Positions 44,578-54,027 are shown, numbered from the stretch's first letter. The stretch: DNA of 64,000 bases from Anaerosphaera aminiphila DSM 21120 (GCF_900129925.1 NZ_FQXI01000001.1:248001-312000), one strand, 5' to 3'. Numbers and translations are program-made. Notes: generated from the letters alone by a model not told the origin.

Positions 44578-45780
44578 TTATAGTGAATCTGTATAAATTT
44601 GTCTTACAACTTCTCTAGTTGCTTCAACTGGTGCACTAGCTAATAATCCATCTAAACCTGGAGTAGTAAAAGCTAAGTCAACTAATTTTTCAATGTCTTC
44701 CTCAACAAATCCCACATCTTTTAATGTCTCATCTATACCTACAGATACTAACCATTGGCGAACACCATTTTCTACTTTTTCAGCTTCTGAAGCATCTCCA
44801 GTAAGTCCTGGAACTATTGGTGCCAATAAATCAGCTAAGATATATCCACTATTTTTATAAATTACTTTTATAACAGCAGGTAAAATTATTGCAAGTCCCA
44901 AACCATGAGTTAAATCAGGTTTAACTCCACTAAGTGGATGTTCTAAAGCATGTGTAAAGTGAAGCAGACCATTGTCAAATGAAGTTCCTGCTATTAAAGA
45001 AGCATAGGAAAGGAAATATCTAGCCTCTAAATCTTCAGGATTTTCAATAGCTTTTGGCAAGTATTTAGCAACAAGCTTTACTGTTTCATTTCCAAGTGTA
45101 ACTGCAAATGGATTATTTAATACTGTAGTTGCCCCTTCTATTACATGGTTTACTGCATCAACACTTACATAAGTTGTTTGACCCTTTGGAAGACCTGTCA
45201 TAAGTGCCGGATCATCTATGGAGTACATTGGATATATACAGTCATATGCAATTGCAGGTTTGTAATTTTTTTCAGGTATAGTTACAACGGCAAATCTATT
45301 TGCCTCACTACCTGTTCCATGAGTTAAATTTATTGCTATGATTGGAGCAGCTTTTTCAGGTGCAAAGTTCATTTCATAGAGATCTTGACAGTTCTTGTCA
45401 GGATATTCCATAAGTATTGCAACACTCTTCCCCGCATCTATAGGACTTCCGCCCCCAATTGAAATTACAGCCTTAGCACCACCTTCAAGCGCTACTTTTA
45501 CTGCATCGTCAACTTGATGAGTTTCCGGATTAGGTGTAACTTCATTATATAGTATGTACTTAATGTTGTGTTTGTCCAGCGCTTCAGTAACTACAGCCCA
45601 TGCTCCTGTAGATTCATAAGCACGTTTCCCTGTCATTGCTATAACACAATCTACTCCCTTATTTTTAAGTTGTTCTGCAATAAAATCCATTTTTTTTATT
45701 GCACCCACTCCCATAAAAATATGAGAACCACAAATAATTTCACTTACATTTTCAATATTAATACCTTTTTCCCAAGACAT
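44578..45780 (-). CDS. Iron-containing alcohol dehydrogenase
   Basis: A 400-residue Fe-ADH (PF00465) with the NAD(P) loop GGGSPIDAGKS (about 97), THGTGSEANRFAV and the iron ligands in YVSVDAVNHVIEG, FTHALEHPLSG and LTHGLGLAIILP. It interconverts an alcohol and aldehyde or ketone, probably to re-oxidise NAD(P)H in fermentation. The start is ATG with AGGAGG. A Rex-like operator overlaps its promoter, which fits redox control. The precise alcohol (butanol, lactaldehyde or other) cannot be read. Confidence 0.9.
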   Translation of the reverse strand: MSWEKGINIENVSEIICGSHIFMGVGAIKKMDFIAEQLKNKGVDCVIAMTGKRAYESTGAWAVVTEALDKHNIKYILYNEVTPNPETHQVDDAVKVALEGGAKAVISIGGGSPIDAGKSVAILMEYPDKNCQDLYEMNFAPEKAAPIIAINLTHGTGSEANRFAVVTIPEKNYKPAIAYDCIYPMYSIDDPALMTGLPKGQTTYVSVDAVNHVIEGATTVLNNPFAVTLGNETVKLVAKYLPKAIENPEDLEARYFLSYASLIAGTSFDNGLLHFTHALEHPLSGVKPDLTHGLGLAIILPAVIKVIYKNSGYILADLLAPIVPGLTGDASEAEKVENGVRQWLVSVGIDETLKDVGFVEEDIEKLVDLAFTTPGLDGLLASAPVEATREVVRQIYTDSL

Positions 45781-45822
45781 TTTTATTACCTCCTAAAATC
45801 TAAAATAATTTTTTATAATACA

Positions 45823-45851
45823 ATTATAACTGATTGTTAATTAATTGACAA
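45823..45851 (-). promoter_or_regulatory. Promoter of the Fe-ADH gene
   Basis: TTGTCA (45851-45846) and TATAAT (45828-45823) are spaced by 17 bases. Confidence 0.7.
45834..45851. promoter_or_regulatory. Rex-like operator
   Basis: TTGTTAATTAATTGACAA differs at one base from the clostridial Rex consensus TTGTTAA-N4-TTAACAA and covers the -35 box and spacer of the Fe-ADH promoter. Rex represses fermentative dehydrogenases when NADH is low. Confidence 0.6.
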
Positions 45852-45933
45852 GCTTTTACCTTTTAATTTTAAAATTTAATCATTTGATTTAAACCTTTAG
45901 TTTTCAACGTTTAATGTACTTTATTCCTAAAAT

Positions 45934-45988
45934 AAAAGAAGTATATTAATAAATATATACATCATACATTTATTAATATACTTCTTTT
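45934..45988. repeat. 20-bp inverted repeat in an A/T-rich gap
   Basis: AAAAGAAGTATATTAATAAA and its exact complement are separated by 15 bases. The repeat lies between the Fe-ADH promoter and the remnant hydrolase gene. Both outer ends lead into T-rich runs, so it could be a terminator of a lost gene, or a short mobile-element remnant. The rest of 45852-46071 shows nothing else recognisable. Confidence 0.45.
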
Positions 45989-46071
45989 AAATCTATTTAA
46001 ATATTTTTTATCTAATAGAAAAATCTTTTCATTATATGTGATTTTTAACCCTTTTCATAAAAATAAATACA

Positions 46072-46656
46072 CTAAGTGAAGGAAGTGATATTGGACTTGG
46101 AATGACAAAGTGGATGGATGTAGTTGCAGGAGTTGATTTTTTAAAAAGTGACAGTAATGTGTCTAACTTACCTATAATAGTCATGGGAACATCTATGGGA
46201 GCATCTACAGCCTTAGTTGCAACTGGAGAAGATAGTAGAATCAATGGAACTATTGCTATTTCTGGCTACTCTGATTTTCCAAATGTCTTTATAGATACTA
46301 TGAAACAGTATTATATTCCTAAACCATTAAGACTTTTAGAAAAGCCATTTATAACAATTTACTTAGGTCTACACTATGGATTTGATAAATTAAATTACAC
46401 TCCTATTAACTCTTTAGAAAAATTTAATAATAGACCACTACTACTTATGCACTCTAAAAAGGACAGACAAGTTGACTACTATAATTTTATAAGAATAAAA
46501 AGTAGAGCTGAACAACTAGGTATTGACACTACTACTTTAACTAGAGATGGTTATGAACACTTTGTAATTCAGAGAAATTTAGTAACTACTCCCATTGAAG
46601 ACCCTGAATTTTGCTCAACTATCTTAAATTTTTTAAATGAAAATTTTAGCAATTAA
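46072..46656 (+). pseudogene. N-terminally truncated alpha/beta hydrolase
   Basis: About 195 codons of an alpha/beta hydrolase remain: the tail of the first loop (SEGSDIGLGM), the nucleophile elbow GTSMGA (Ser in GxSxG), and the acid/His part (LLLMHSKKDRQVDY, RDGYEHFVI). The expected first 100 or so residues, including the membrane or signal segment and oxyanion HG motif, are absent. The in-frame stretch upstream to a stop at 46039 is unrelated. ATG 46102 has no good ribosome site. It is therefore likely a remnant, although a short product cannot be excluded. Confidence 0.65.
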
Positions 46657-46659
46657 AAA

Positions 46660-46684
46660 AACTGCTTTTTAGCAGTTCTTTTTA
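46660..46684. terminator. Bidirectional terminator between the remnant and the CGGC gene
   Basis: AACTGCT/AGCAGTT with a TTTT loop is flanked by A6 on the left and TCTTTTT on the right. Confidence 0.7.
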
Positions 46685-47014
46685 ATGAGTATAATCTATA
46701 AATTTAATACTTTCGTCTAAATCATCTTTTATAACTTCTTTCATCTTCTTGGCAAAGGGACATGGATATCCTATTGGATTTCCCTTTTGAATACAAGATG
46801 CAAATACAATTGTATCTGCCCCTCTCTTTACTAACTTTCTTGCCCTAAGTACAGCCTTTTTACCGGGACAACCTCCACAATTAATAAACCCTATTATTTC
46901 TATATCTTCACTTACTTTTTCAAAGGCTCCCTTTCTTTCTCTGATTACTTTAAAATCAGTAGTTCCCGGACAAAAATCCTCTGTTTGCATACACCTTATT
47001 ATACCAATTTTCAC
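46682..47014 (-). CDS. CGGC domain protein
   Basis: The 110-residue protein matches the CGGC family (PF08821): IGIIRCMQTEDFCPGTTDF, the name-giving NCGGCPGKKAV near residue 49, VFASCIQKGNPIGYPCPF. The conserved Cys residues suggest metal or Fe-S binding. Its function is unknown. I start at GTG 47014, six bases after AAGGTG; a GTG three codons upstream overlaps that site. Confidence 0.8.
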   Translation of the reverse strand: MKIGIIRCMQTEDFCPGTTDFKVIRERKGAFEKVSEDIEIIGFINCGGCPGKKAVLRARKLVKRGADTIVFASCIQKGNPIGYPCPFAKKMKEVIKDDLDESIKFIDYTH

Positions 47015-47065
47015 ATTATTCACCTTCTTAACTAAGGTTTCCAGATTATTTTCACACTAACCCAC

Positions 47066-49747
47066 TCATACTCTAATAGGCCTCTTATCATCTTCTAAAT
47101 CTCTTGTTGCCTCTCTTAATTTTTCGTCTACTAACTCACTGTCTTCTTTAAAAATTTTATTAATTCGCTTAAATTTATCCAATTCAATATATCTAACATC
47201 TTCTTTATCATTAGAATACAATATTATATACTCTTTGTCTTTATCATAGTCATAATAATGTAAATAAAACCCCATTTTATAATTATAGTTTACTTCATTG
47301 TAAGGTTCTTCAAATATGTGAGTTTTAAATTCTTCAGATACTAAGTACTCACTATCTATTAAAGCACTTGTCTTATCATCTTCTACAAAGTACTTAGATA
47401 CAACAAATTTAATGGAGTTTAAAAGATTAGACAACATTATTTTAGAGTAAAACTCTTCATCTTCTTCTAAAATTTCACTCCACCCATCTCCATAGATTTT
47501 TAATATTATATCGTCTTTTTTTTCAACTAAACAGATTAATTTACTGTTATAAAAATATCCAGTATATAGATTTTCTCTACCTTCAATATATTTAGTTATA
47601 ATTTTTAAGTTAAATAAGCTTAGTTTTTTGTTGCCTCTTTGCTCTATAATATTTTTTTCATATATCTTTTTTGCTTCATCAGAAAAATAAGTTTCTGCAA
47701 ATTTTTTATTTAACTCAATATTTACATCTTCTATTAAAAATCTCATTGCAAACACTTCATCTTTTGTAGAGTATTTTCCCATATATTCTAATTCACTTTC
47801 AGTCAACATTTCATTTGAAGCATAGTTATTTTCAAGTCTCTTGTCAATTGTCTTATCACTTATATAAGAACTTACTAAAGCCAATATAACTATAGCTGAA
47901 ATAACAACTGAAACTGATAGTATTATTTTCTTTGCAATATATTTAAATGTCCTGTTTTGTCTCTTTTGCATTTTTTCTATTTGTTTTAATTGAAAGTCAA
48001 TATATCCCATTAAATAATTAGGCAATTTATCTCTATATTTTTTTGAACTTTCACTATCTTTTGAAAATTTAAAAGCTAATGACAATATAACATTGTATAT
48101 ATCTTCATAAATTAATAATCTTTCTTTTTTATAAGAAAGTAGTAAATTAAAGTCTTCATAGTTTATTTTTTTTACATCGTAGATTTTAAAGAAAATACTG
48201 TAAAAGTTGAAAGTATCTGTAGGTTGGAAAACATTTAACTTTCTCAATTGATCTTTTGTATCTTTAAAACCCATAGTATTTTTTTTATTTAACGCCAACT
48301 CTTCTAAAAACAGTTGTTGAACTCTAATCAGTTCTACATCATAATCAAAAGATATGCTGTTTAATTTATTGTAAAGATTATTTCCAAATTGACCTTCTTC
48401 CTTTCTTACACTGGAAAAATAGTAATCATACCTAGTCTCAAAAAATTCTGCTCTCATATACTTAGGTATTAAATTATTTTTAAAGTTCATATTTGGAAGG
48501 CTTTTTAATTCAGTTTTTAATTTATTTGAAATTTTATAGTTTTCTAAATCATCAATATTAAACTTTTTATAAATATAATCTACAACATCTTTAGGAAGTA
48601 ATTTATAGTTATGAACTAAAAATGATATTATATTTTCTTGAATATTTACATAGCCCTCTATACTTAAATCTTCCAATACATTTTTCCAATTGTCTAAATT
48701 CTGAGACATATCTAAATTTGAAAACAAGTCATTAATATCTAAGCTAACATCTTCAGATTTTTTATTTTCTAAACTAAAACTTTCTTGAAACTCTGCATTT
48801 AAATAACTTTCTTTTAAAGATATTTCTCTTACAGCTATTTCTTGTAAAATCTTTGGTAATATATTCTTTTCTACAAACCAATAGTAATATGCACCGTTAT
48901 AATTTTCTAATACATAAGAAGCGTATCCTTTTAAAAATAAAATTAAATATTCAGGTATATATTTAACATCTTGAAACTTTAAAAAATCATCAGAAAGATT
49001 TAACCTCTCTTTTGAATATACTTCTATAAAGTTTTTTACAAAATTATATGTTTTACTTTCTGTATTTTCCAACATAGAAAGATTTATCTTTGTATTATTT
49101 AGCGCTAGAGGATTATAATGTTTTAATTCAATATCCTGTACTATTCCAAAAGATAACTTTAAAAATTTTAAGTCTTCATCTTTTGAATTTAAATTCTCTC
49201 CAATATTAAAGAGTTCTCCAAGTTCTTCTATATTGTTAAATCCTGTAGTTAGTTTATAAAAAATAGCATATCTAACTCTATAAAACTTAATATTCTCGTC
49301 ATTATTTAGTCCATCTATTGCATAAACTTTAAAATCAGGAATGTTTTTAAAAGACTTTAACGCCAACTCATCCTCTATAAATAGCTCAAATTTTTCCAAC
49401 ACAAAATTAATTATATCTTTCGGAATATTTCCAACATTTTCTAAGATAAACATCTCTAAATTATTTTTAGCATCTTCAGTATTTTCCCATTTATTGTAAT
49501 AATTTCCCCAATACTCAATAGAAATTATATCTGTAAATTCTTTAGATATACTATCTTTTAAATTTTTGCTTTTGCCCTCTTCTCCACTTGACCTATAATT
49601 AAGCGCTAAGTCAAAAGCTTCTTTTAACTCTTGAAATTTTTCCAAGTCATCATCTGGATGAGTTACTTTTAGTTTTTTAGCATAGGCTTTTTTTATTTCT
49701 TTTTTATTTTCTGTGGGCTCAATTTCCAATATTTCCCATATGTTCAT
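47066..49747 (-). CDS. Membrane-anchored J-domain protein, partner of the HscC-type Hsp70
   Basis: 893 residues. The first 50 form a J domain (IWEILEIEPTENKKEIKKAYAKKLKVTHPDDD) with an intact HPD at about 30-32. A long helical cytoplasmic region follows (about 60-600) with repeats of short Leu/Asn/Lys helices. One membrane helix is at about 604-628 (IILSVSVVISAIVILALVSSYI), and about 265 residues lie outside. Its ATG overlaps the Hsp70 stop by one base (TAATG). Class C J-proteins DjlB/DjlC pair with HscC in E. coli; this looks like a much longer counterpart that could bring the Hsp70 to the membrane. Confidence 0.82.
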   Translation of the reverse strand: MNIWEILEIEPTENKKEIKKAYAKKLKVTHPDDDLEKFQELKEAFDLALNYRSSGEEGKSKNLKDSISKEFTDIISIEYWGNYYNKWENTEDAKNNLEMFILENVGNIPKDIINFVLEKFELFIEDELALKSFKNIPDFKVYAIDGLNNDENIKFYRVRYAIFYKLTTGFNNIEELGELFNIGENLNSKDEDLKFLKLSFGIVQDIELKHYNPLALNNTKINLSMLENTESKTYNFVKNFIEVYSKERLNLSDDFLKFQDVKYIPEYLILFLKGYASYVLENYNGAYYYWFVEKNILPKILQEIAVREISLKESYLNAEFQESFSLENKKSEDVSLDINDLFSNLDMSQNLDNWKNVLEDLSIEGYVNIQENIISFLVHNYKLLPKDVVDYIYKKFNIDDLENYKISNKLKTELKSLPNMNFKNNLIPKYMRAEFFETRYDYYFSSVRKEEGQFGNNLYNKLNSISFDYDVELIRVQQLFLEELALNKKNTMGFKDTKDQLRKLNVFQPTDTFNFYSIFFKIYDVKKINYEDFNLLLSYKKERLLIYEDIYNVILSLAFKFSKDSESSKKYRDKLPNYLMGYIDFQLKQIEKMQKRQNRTFKYIAKKIILSVSVVISAIVILALVSSYISDKTIDKRLENNYASNEMLTESELEYMGKYSTKDEVFAMRFLIEDVNIELNKKFAETYFSDEAKKIYEKNIIEQRGNKKLSLFNLKIITKYIEGRENLYTGYFYNSKLICLVEKKDDIILKIYGDGWSEILEEDEEFYSKIMLSNLLNSIKFVVSKYFVEDDKTSALIDSEYLVSEEFKTHIFEEPYNEVNYNYKMGFYLHYYDYDKDKEYIILYSNDKEDVRYIELDKFKRINKIFKEDSELVDEKLREATRDLEDDKRPIRV

Positions 49748-51426
49748 TAAAATATCTCTCTTTCCAATGTATTTAATATATTATTGAGCTCTTCTGCTTC
49801 TTCTTTTATTTTTTCAGGTATTTGTTTTTCAAGAGTAATTTCAAATTTCGTAATTAAATTTCCAATGTAACTTCGTTTCTCTCCTAAGCTTTCCACATAT
49901 AATCTACTTGCTCTTTCAAGTAAATACCTGTTTTCTGATTTTTCTCTAGGATGGACTTTAAATTGTTCTAGTTTTATTAAAATTTCTTCAATTTCAGCTT
50001 GAGTTAATGTTCCAGGATTTTCTTCTATGACCAACCTTTTTTTAATACTTGAGTTTACAACTTCTACATCTACTTCTAAAACTCCATTCCCATCATAAGT
50101 AAATCTAACATCTATTGCATCATTTTCTCTTTCAATGGGAATTGACAATTTACTTAAAAATAAATTATCTTCTACTTTATTGCTCTCCCCTTGATAAATT
50201 AATACATTTATTACCTCTTGTCTGTCATATAGTTTATAAAATCTCTTTATAATACTCACAGGTATAGTTGTATTTCTTTCGATAATTGGCGAAAACAGTC
50301 CATCTATGATTATATTGCCATCTACATCAGTTGTTTCTATACCCAGTGTGTGGGCACATACATCTGTTAAAATTACCTCACTTAAATTTTCATCCCTTAA
50401 CTTTAGCGCTGTTTGTATACCTGCTCCAATACCTACTGCTTCATCTGGATTTATACTAATGTATGGGAATTTATTAAATAGTTTTGTAATATATTTCCTT
50501 ACACTTTCAGACTTTGTAGCTCCTCCAATTAATATTACTTTATCAATGTCTTCCACTTTTATCTGTGAATCTTTTATAGCTTTTATTATAGGAGTTTTTA
50601 TTCTCTCCAATAAATCTACAACTAATTTGTCAAACTCACCTATATTTAAAGAGTATTCATAGTTAACGTCTCTATATTCAATATTGAAACTTAAGTTTTC
50701 TTCACTTAAATTTAATTTTAAATGTTCGCATTTCTTCCTAAGTAAAGACATAAATTCTAAATTTAAAATATCTTCTTTTAATTGAGTCTTTCTCAAAAAG
50801 TCTTTTACTATTTCATTGGTAAAATCTTCTCCACCTAATTTATTATCTCCAGAAATTGCGTTTACTTGAATTATTCCCTCAAAAATTTCAAGTAGAGATA
50901 CGTCAAATGTTCCCCCACCTAAATCTAATACTAAAATCGTGGAATCAATCTCACTATAAAGCCCATAGGAAATTGCCGCTGCAGTTGGTTCGCTTATTAA
51001 ATTTAAAACATCAATACCTGCCAACTTTGCCGCTGCAAGGGTAGCTTCTCTTTGAGCATTATTAAAGTAAGCAGGCACACTAATAACTGCACTGTCACAA
51101 CTTTCATTTAAATAGCTCTCTGCATCTTCTTTTAATTTTTTTAAAATAATAGATGACAATTCTATGGGAGAAAACTCATGTTTCCCTATACTATATATTT
51201 TTTTAGTTCCCATAAATCTCTTAAATGCTGAGACAGTTTTATCAGGATAAGTAATTAACCTTTCCTTAGCTATTTCTCCAATTAATATTTCCCCACTTTC
51301 ATCAACACTTATTATTGATGGAGTCAGCACATTTCCTAGTACATTTTTTATAACTTCTCCATTTTTCCCATTCCAATATGTAACCATACTATTTGACGTT
51401 CCTAAATCTATTCCTATTGTAGCCAT
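49747..51426 (-). CDS. hscC: HscC-type Hsp70 chaperone
   Basis: A 559-residue Hsp70, shorter than DnaK (about 610-640). The ATPase domain is complete: IGIDLGTSNSMVTYW (phosphate 1), ISVPAYFNNAQREAT, LISEPTAAAISYGLY, LDLGGGTFDVSLLE (phosphate 2) and VILIGGATKSESVRKY (adenosine site). The substrate-binding domain has a short lid. GTSNS rather than GTTNS, and ITYPDKTVSAFKRFMGT, place it in the HscC branch. It is translationally coupled to the membrane J-protein downstream. It probably serves a narrow set of clients. Confidence 0.85.
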   Translation of the reverse strand: MATIGIDLGTSNSMVTYWNGKNGEVIKNVLGNVLTPSIISVDESGEILIGEIAKERLITYPDKTVSAFKRFMGTKKIYSIGKHEFSPIELSSIILKKLKEDAESYLNESCDSAVISVPAYFNNAQREATLAAAKLAGIDVLNLISEPTAAAISYGLYSEIDSTILVLDLGGGTFDVSLLEIFEGIIQVNAISGDNKLGGEDFTNEIVKDFLRKTQLKEDILNLEFMSLLRKKCEHLKLNLSEENLSFNIEYRDVNYEYSLNIGEFDKLVVDLLERIKTPIIKAIKDSQIKVEDIDKVILIGGATKSESVRKYITKLFNKFPYISINPDEAVGIGAGIQTALKLRDENLSEVILTDVCAHTLGIETTDVDGNIIIDGLFSPIIERNTTIPVSIIKRFYKLYDRQEVINVLIYQGESNKVEDNLFLSKLSIPIERENDAIDVRFTYDGNGVLEVDVEVVNSSIKKRLVIEENPGTLTQAEIEEILIKLEQFKVHPREKSENRYLLERASRLYVESLGEKRSYIGNLITKFEITLEKQIPEKIKEEAEELNNILNTLEREIF

Positions 51427-51503
51427 ATTTCTCCTTTTAATTAGTCTTTATCTATATAATTTAAAAATAATAATTTCATATTAATTTTTGCTTATTGTAT
51501 TTG

Positions 51504-51532
51504 ATTTTATCTCACTTACTATTACTTTTCAA
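51504..51532 (-). promoter_or_regulatory. Promoter of hscC
   Basis: TTGAAA (51532-51527) and TAAAAT (51509-51504) are spaced by 17 bases. Confidence 0.6.
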
Positions 51533-51554
51533 TTAATTAAATATTACATTTAAT

Positions 51555-51576
51555 GGACATTTTAAGTTAACTGTCC
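51555..51576. promoter_or_regulatory. Inverted repeat between hscC and the zinc-ribbon/ftsH operon
   Basis: GGACA and TGTCC arms are separated by 12 bases that include the palindrome GTTAAC. It lies in the middle of the divergent promoter region and could co-regulate the two proteostasis units. I see no CIRCE or CtsR site. Confidence 0.3.
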
Positions 51577-51662
51577 TATAACCTACAAAACTAACTTTTT
51601 GAATATAGATTTTTTAACTAATTAAATTTAAGATTAGTATATAGAAGTGGGGGTGTTATACA

Positions 51663-51971
51663 TTGGATAATAAAACTATAGATGAGAAAAAAATTTCTGA
51701 AATAGAAGAAAATTTAAATAAAAATGAATTTAAATTAGAAGTCCAATATGTTGAACTTGGGAAAATACTATTAGAAATAACTCAAAATAAGCAAAAAAAA
51801 ATAGATACAATAATGGATGAAATTATTAAAAATAAAATTAAATTAGCTTCATTAAAAAATGAAATACAATGTAGTAATTGTATGACATACAATACTTCAG
51901 ATAGTAAATATTGTAAATTTTGCGGAAGCAAATTAAATGAACAAATAGAAAGGAAAAATGATAATGAGTAA
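51663..51971 (+). CDS. Small coiled-coil zinc-ribbon protein coupled to FtsH
   Basis: A 102-residue protein. The first 68 residues are Lys/Glu/Ile-rich and strongly helical (coiled coil); a zinc ribbon follows (CSNC ... CKFCG, about 70-90) and a polar tail. The start is TTG behind GGGGGTG. It overlaps the next ftsH by 14 bases. I recognise no named family. Its position suggests an adaptor, regulator or substrate-delivery factor for that FtsH, but this is inference. Confidence 0.65.
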   Translation: MDNKTIDEKKISEIEENLNKNEFKLEVQYVELGKILLEITQNKQKKIDTIMDEIIKNKIKLASLKNEIQCSNCMTYNTSDSKYCKFCGSKLNEQIERKNDNE

Positions 51972-53967
51972 TGATGAAAATAAAAAAATGGATTCAAAAC
52001 CCAATGATTTGAATTCTAATAAAAACCAAAATACAAATTCTAATAAAAAAGACAGTTCAACATCTAAAAATACTCCTCAAGGTCCTACAATATTTCATAT
52101 ATTGTTAGTGATGTTTCTAATTACTACAATAATAAATATTATCTCTGCAAATATTTCTAATAGAGCAGTACCTGAAATTAAATACAGTCAATTTATTGAG
52201 TTAGTTGAAACTGATAATGTAAGCACTGTTGAATTAAGTGAAGACCAACTACAATTTGTAATATCAAAGAATGCAGATATTGCTGAAGTTGAAAAAATAT
52301 TATATCCAAACGGACAAAGTGATGAAAAGGAAGTTAAGCCTGCTCCTGGAAATAATTATATTGCAACTAGAGTAAATGATCCAAATTTAACTGAGAGACT
52401 TCTTGAAAAAAATGTTACTTTTGGAGAAATTTATGACACTTCCAATTCATCCCCACTCTTGAGTTTTGTAATGTGGTGGATACTACCTACCCTTATTTTA
52501 TATTTAGTGTACTTCTTTGTAATTCGTAAAGCTGTTAAAAAAATGGGAAATTCAAATGGCGGTTCAGGTGGAATGTTTGGAATTGGTAAAAGTAAAGCTA
52601 AAGAATATGACCTTGAAAAAAATACAGGAATTACCTTTGACGATGTGGCGGGACAAGATGAAGCAAAAGAAAGTTTAACTGAAATGATAGACTTTTTAAA
52701 AAACCCATCAAAATACAATGCAATTGGTGCTAAACAACCTAAAGGTGCTCTATTAGTAGGTCCTCCCGGAACTGGTAAGACTTTACTTGCAAGAGCTTTT
52801 GCCGGTGAAGCAAAAGTACCATTTTATTCTATCTCCGGTAGTGAATTTGTAGAAATGTTTGTAGGCGTTGGAGCATCTAGAGTTAGAGATTTATTTGAGC
52901 AAGCTCAAAAAAATGCACCAAGTATTATATTTATAGACGAAATTGATGCTATAGGTAAAAGTAGAGATAACCAACTTGGAAGTAATGATGAAAGAGAACA
53001 AACACTTAATCAACTTCTTGCAGAAATGGATGGTTTTGACAGTGAAAAAGGTGTAGTTGTTCTGGCTGCTACAAATAGACCTGAAGTTTTAGACAAAGCA
53101 CTTTTAAGACCAGGAAGATTTGACCGTAGAATAATAGTAGATAAACCTGATTTAATAGGACGTGAGGCAATACTTAAAGTTCATGCCAAAGACGTAAAAT
53201 TAGATCCAAGTGTAAATTTACATGAAATTGCACTTGCTACCTCTGGTGCAACAGGAGCAGACCTTGCAAATATGATAAACGAAGGTGCTCTTTTAGCAGT
53301 AAAAGAAAATCGTACTACTGTTCAACAAAAAGATTTAATGGAAGCAGTTGAAGTAGTAATAGCAGGGAAAGAAAAGAAAGATAGAATTATGAACTCTAAG
53401 GAACGTGAAATAGTTTCTTACCATGAAGTTGGCCATGCATTAGTCAGTGCCCTACAAAAAAATAGTCAACCTATTCAAAAAATTACAATTGTACCCAGAA
53501 CTATGGGCAGTCTTGGATATACTATGAATGTACCTGAAGAAGAAAGATATTTAATGACACGTTCAGAAATGTTGGCTCAAGTTTCCACACTTTTAGGAGG
53601 AAGAGCTGCAGAAATTGTAAAATTTGGCGAAGTTACAACAGGGGCTTCTAACGACATTGAAAGGGCAACTCAACTAGCTCGTGGAATGGTTACTCAATAT
53701 GGAATGAGCGACACTTTTGGTCCAATGGGACTTGAAAGTACACAGAACCAATATTTAGATGGTAGAAATGTTCCTAACTACTCCGAAGAAACAGGCACAA
53801 TAGTAGATAAAGAAATCAATAAAATATTAGAAGAATGTCAAAAAAATTCTATTGAACTATTAAAAGAAAATACAAAAGCACTAGAAGCTATATCAAAATA
53901 TTTACTTGAAAAAGAAAATATTAGTGGTGAAGAATTTATGGACATATTAAACAAAAACAGAGAATAA
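51958..53967 (+). CDS. ftsH: ATP-dependent zinc metalloprotease FtsH (second copy)
   Basis: 669 residues. An Asn/Lys/Ser-rich N-terminal tail of about 43 residues, absent from the first copy, precedes helix 1 (about 45-65). An extracytoplasmic domain of about 100 residues and helix 2 (about 168-190) follow. The AAA domain has GPPGTGKT (about 264), IIFIDEID and [21 protein letters not shown], and the M41 zinc site is HEVGH (about 487). All catalytic residues are present. ATG 51964 is an equally plausible start (ten bases from AGG). The different N-terminus and operon argue for a specialised role beside the Hsp70 island. Confidence 0.92.
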   Translation: MIMSNDENKKMDSKPNDLNSNKNQNTNSNKKDSSTSKNTPQGPTIFHILLVMFLITTIINIISANISNRAVPEIKYSQFIELVETDNVSTVELSEDQLQFVISKNADIAEVEKILYPNGQSDEKEVKPAPGNNYIATRVNDPNLTERLLEKNVTFGEIYDTSNSSPLLSFVMWWILPTLILYLVYFFVIRKAVKKMGNSNGGSGGMFGIGKSKAKEYDLEKNTGITFDDVAGQDEAKESLTEMIDFLKNPSKYNAIGAKQPKGALLVGPPGTGKTLLARAFAGEAKVPFYSISGSEFVEMFVGVGASRVRDLFEQAQKNAPSIIFIDEIDAIGKSRDNQLGSNDEREQTLNQLLAEMDGFDSEKGVVVLAATNRPEVLDKALLRPGRFDRRIIVDKPDLIGREAILKVHAKDVKLDPSVNLHEIALATSGATGADLANMINEGALLAVKENRTTVQQKDLMEAVEVVIAGKEKKDRIMNSKEREIVSYHEVGHALVSALQKNSQPIQKITIVPRTMGSLGYTMNVPEEERYLMTRSEMLAQVSTLLGGRAAEIVKFGEVTTGASNDIERATQLARGMVTQYGMSDTFGPMGLESTQNQYLDGRNVPNYSEETGTIVDKEINKILEECQKNSIELLKENTKALEAISKYLLEKENISGEEFMDILNKNRE

Positions 53968-53990
53968 AATATAAATTAAATAGTACTTTA

Positions 53991-54027
53991 AAATCAGGGT
54001 GATACATTGTTTCCACTCTGATTTTTT
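53991..54027 (+). terminator. Terminator of the second ftsH
   Basis: AAATCAGGGTG/CACTCTGATTT with a 12-base loop is followed by T6. Confidence 0.75.

Noticed and set aside
46042-46071. Upstream in-frame codons as the real N-terminus of the hydrolase
   Set aside because: The frame is open only from a stop at 46039, has no start codon with a ribosome site, and shows no resemblance to the family N-terminus.
50306-51044. Rightward frames inside hscC
   Set aside because: They are antisense shadows of a well-conserved Hsp70 gene and have no independent start signals.
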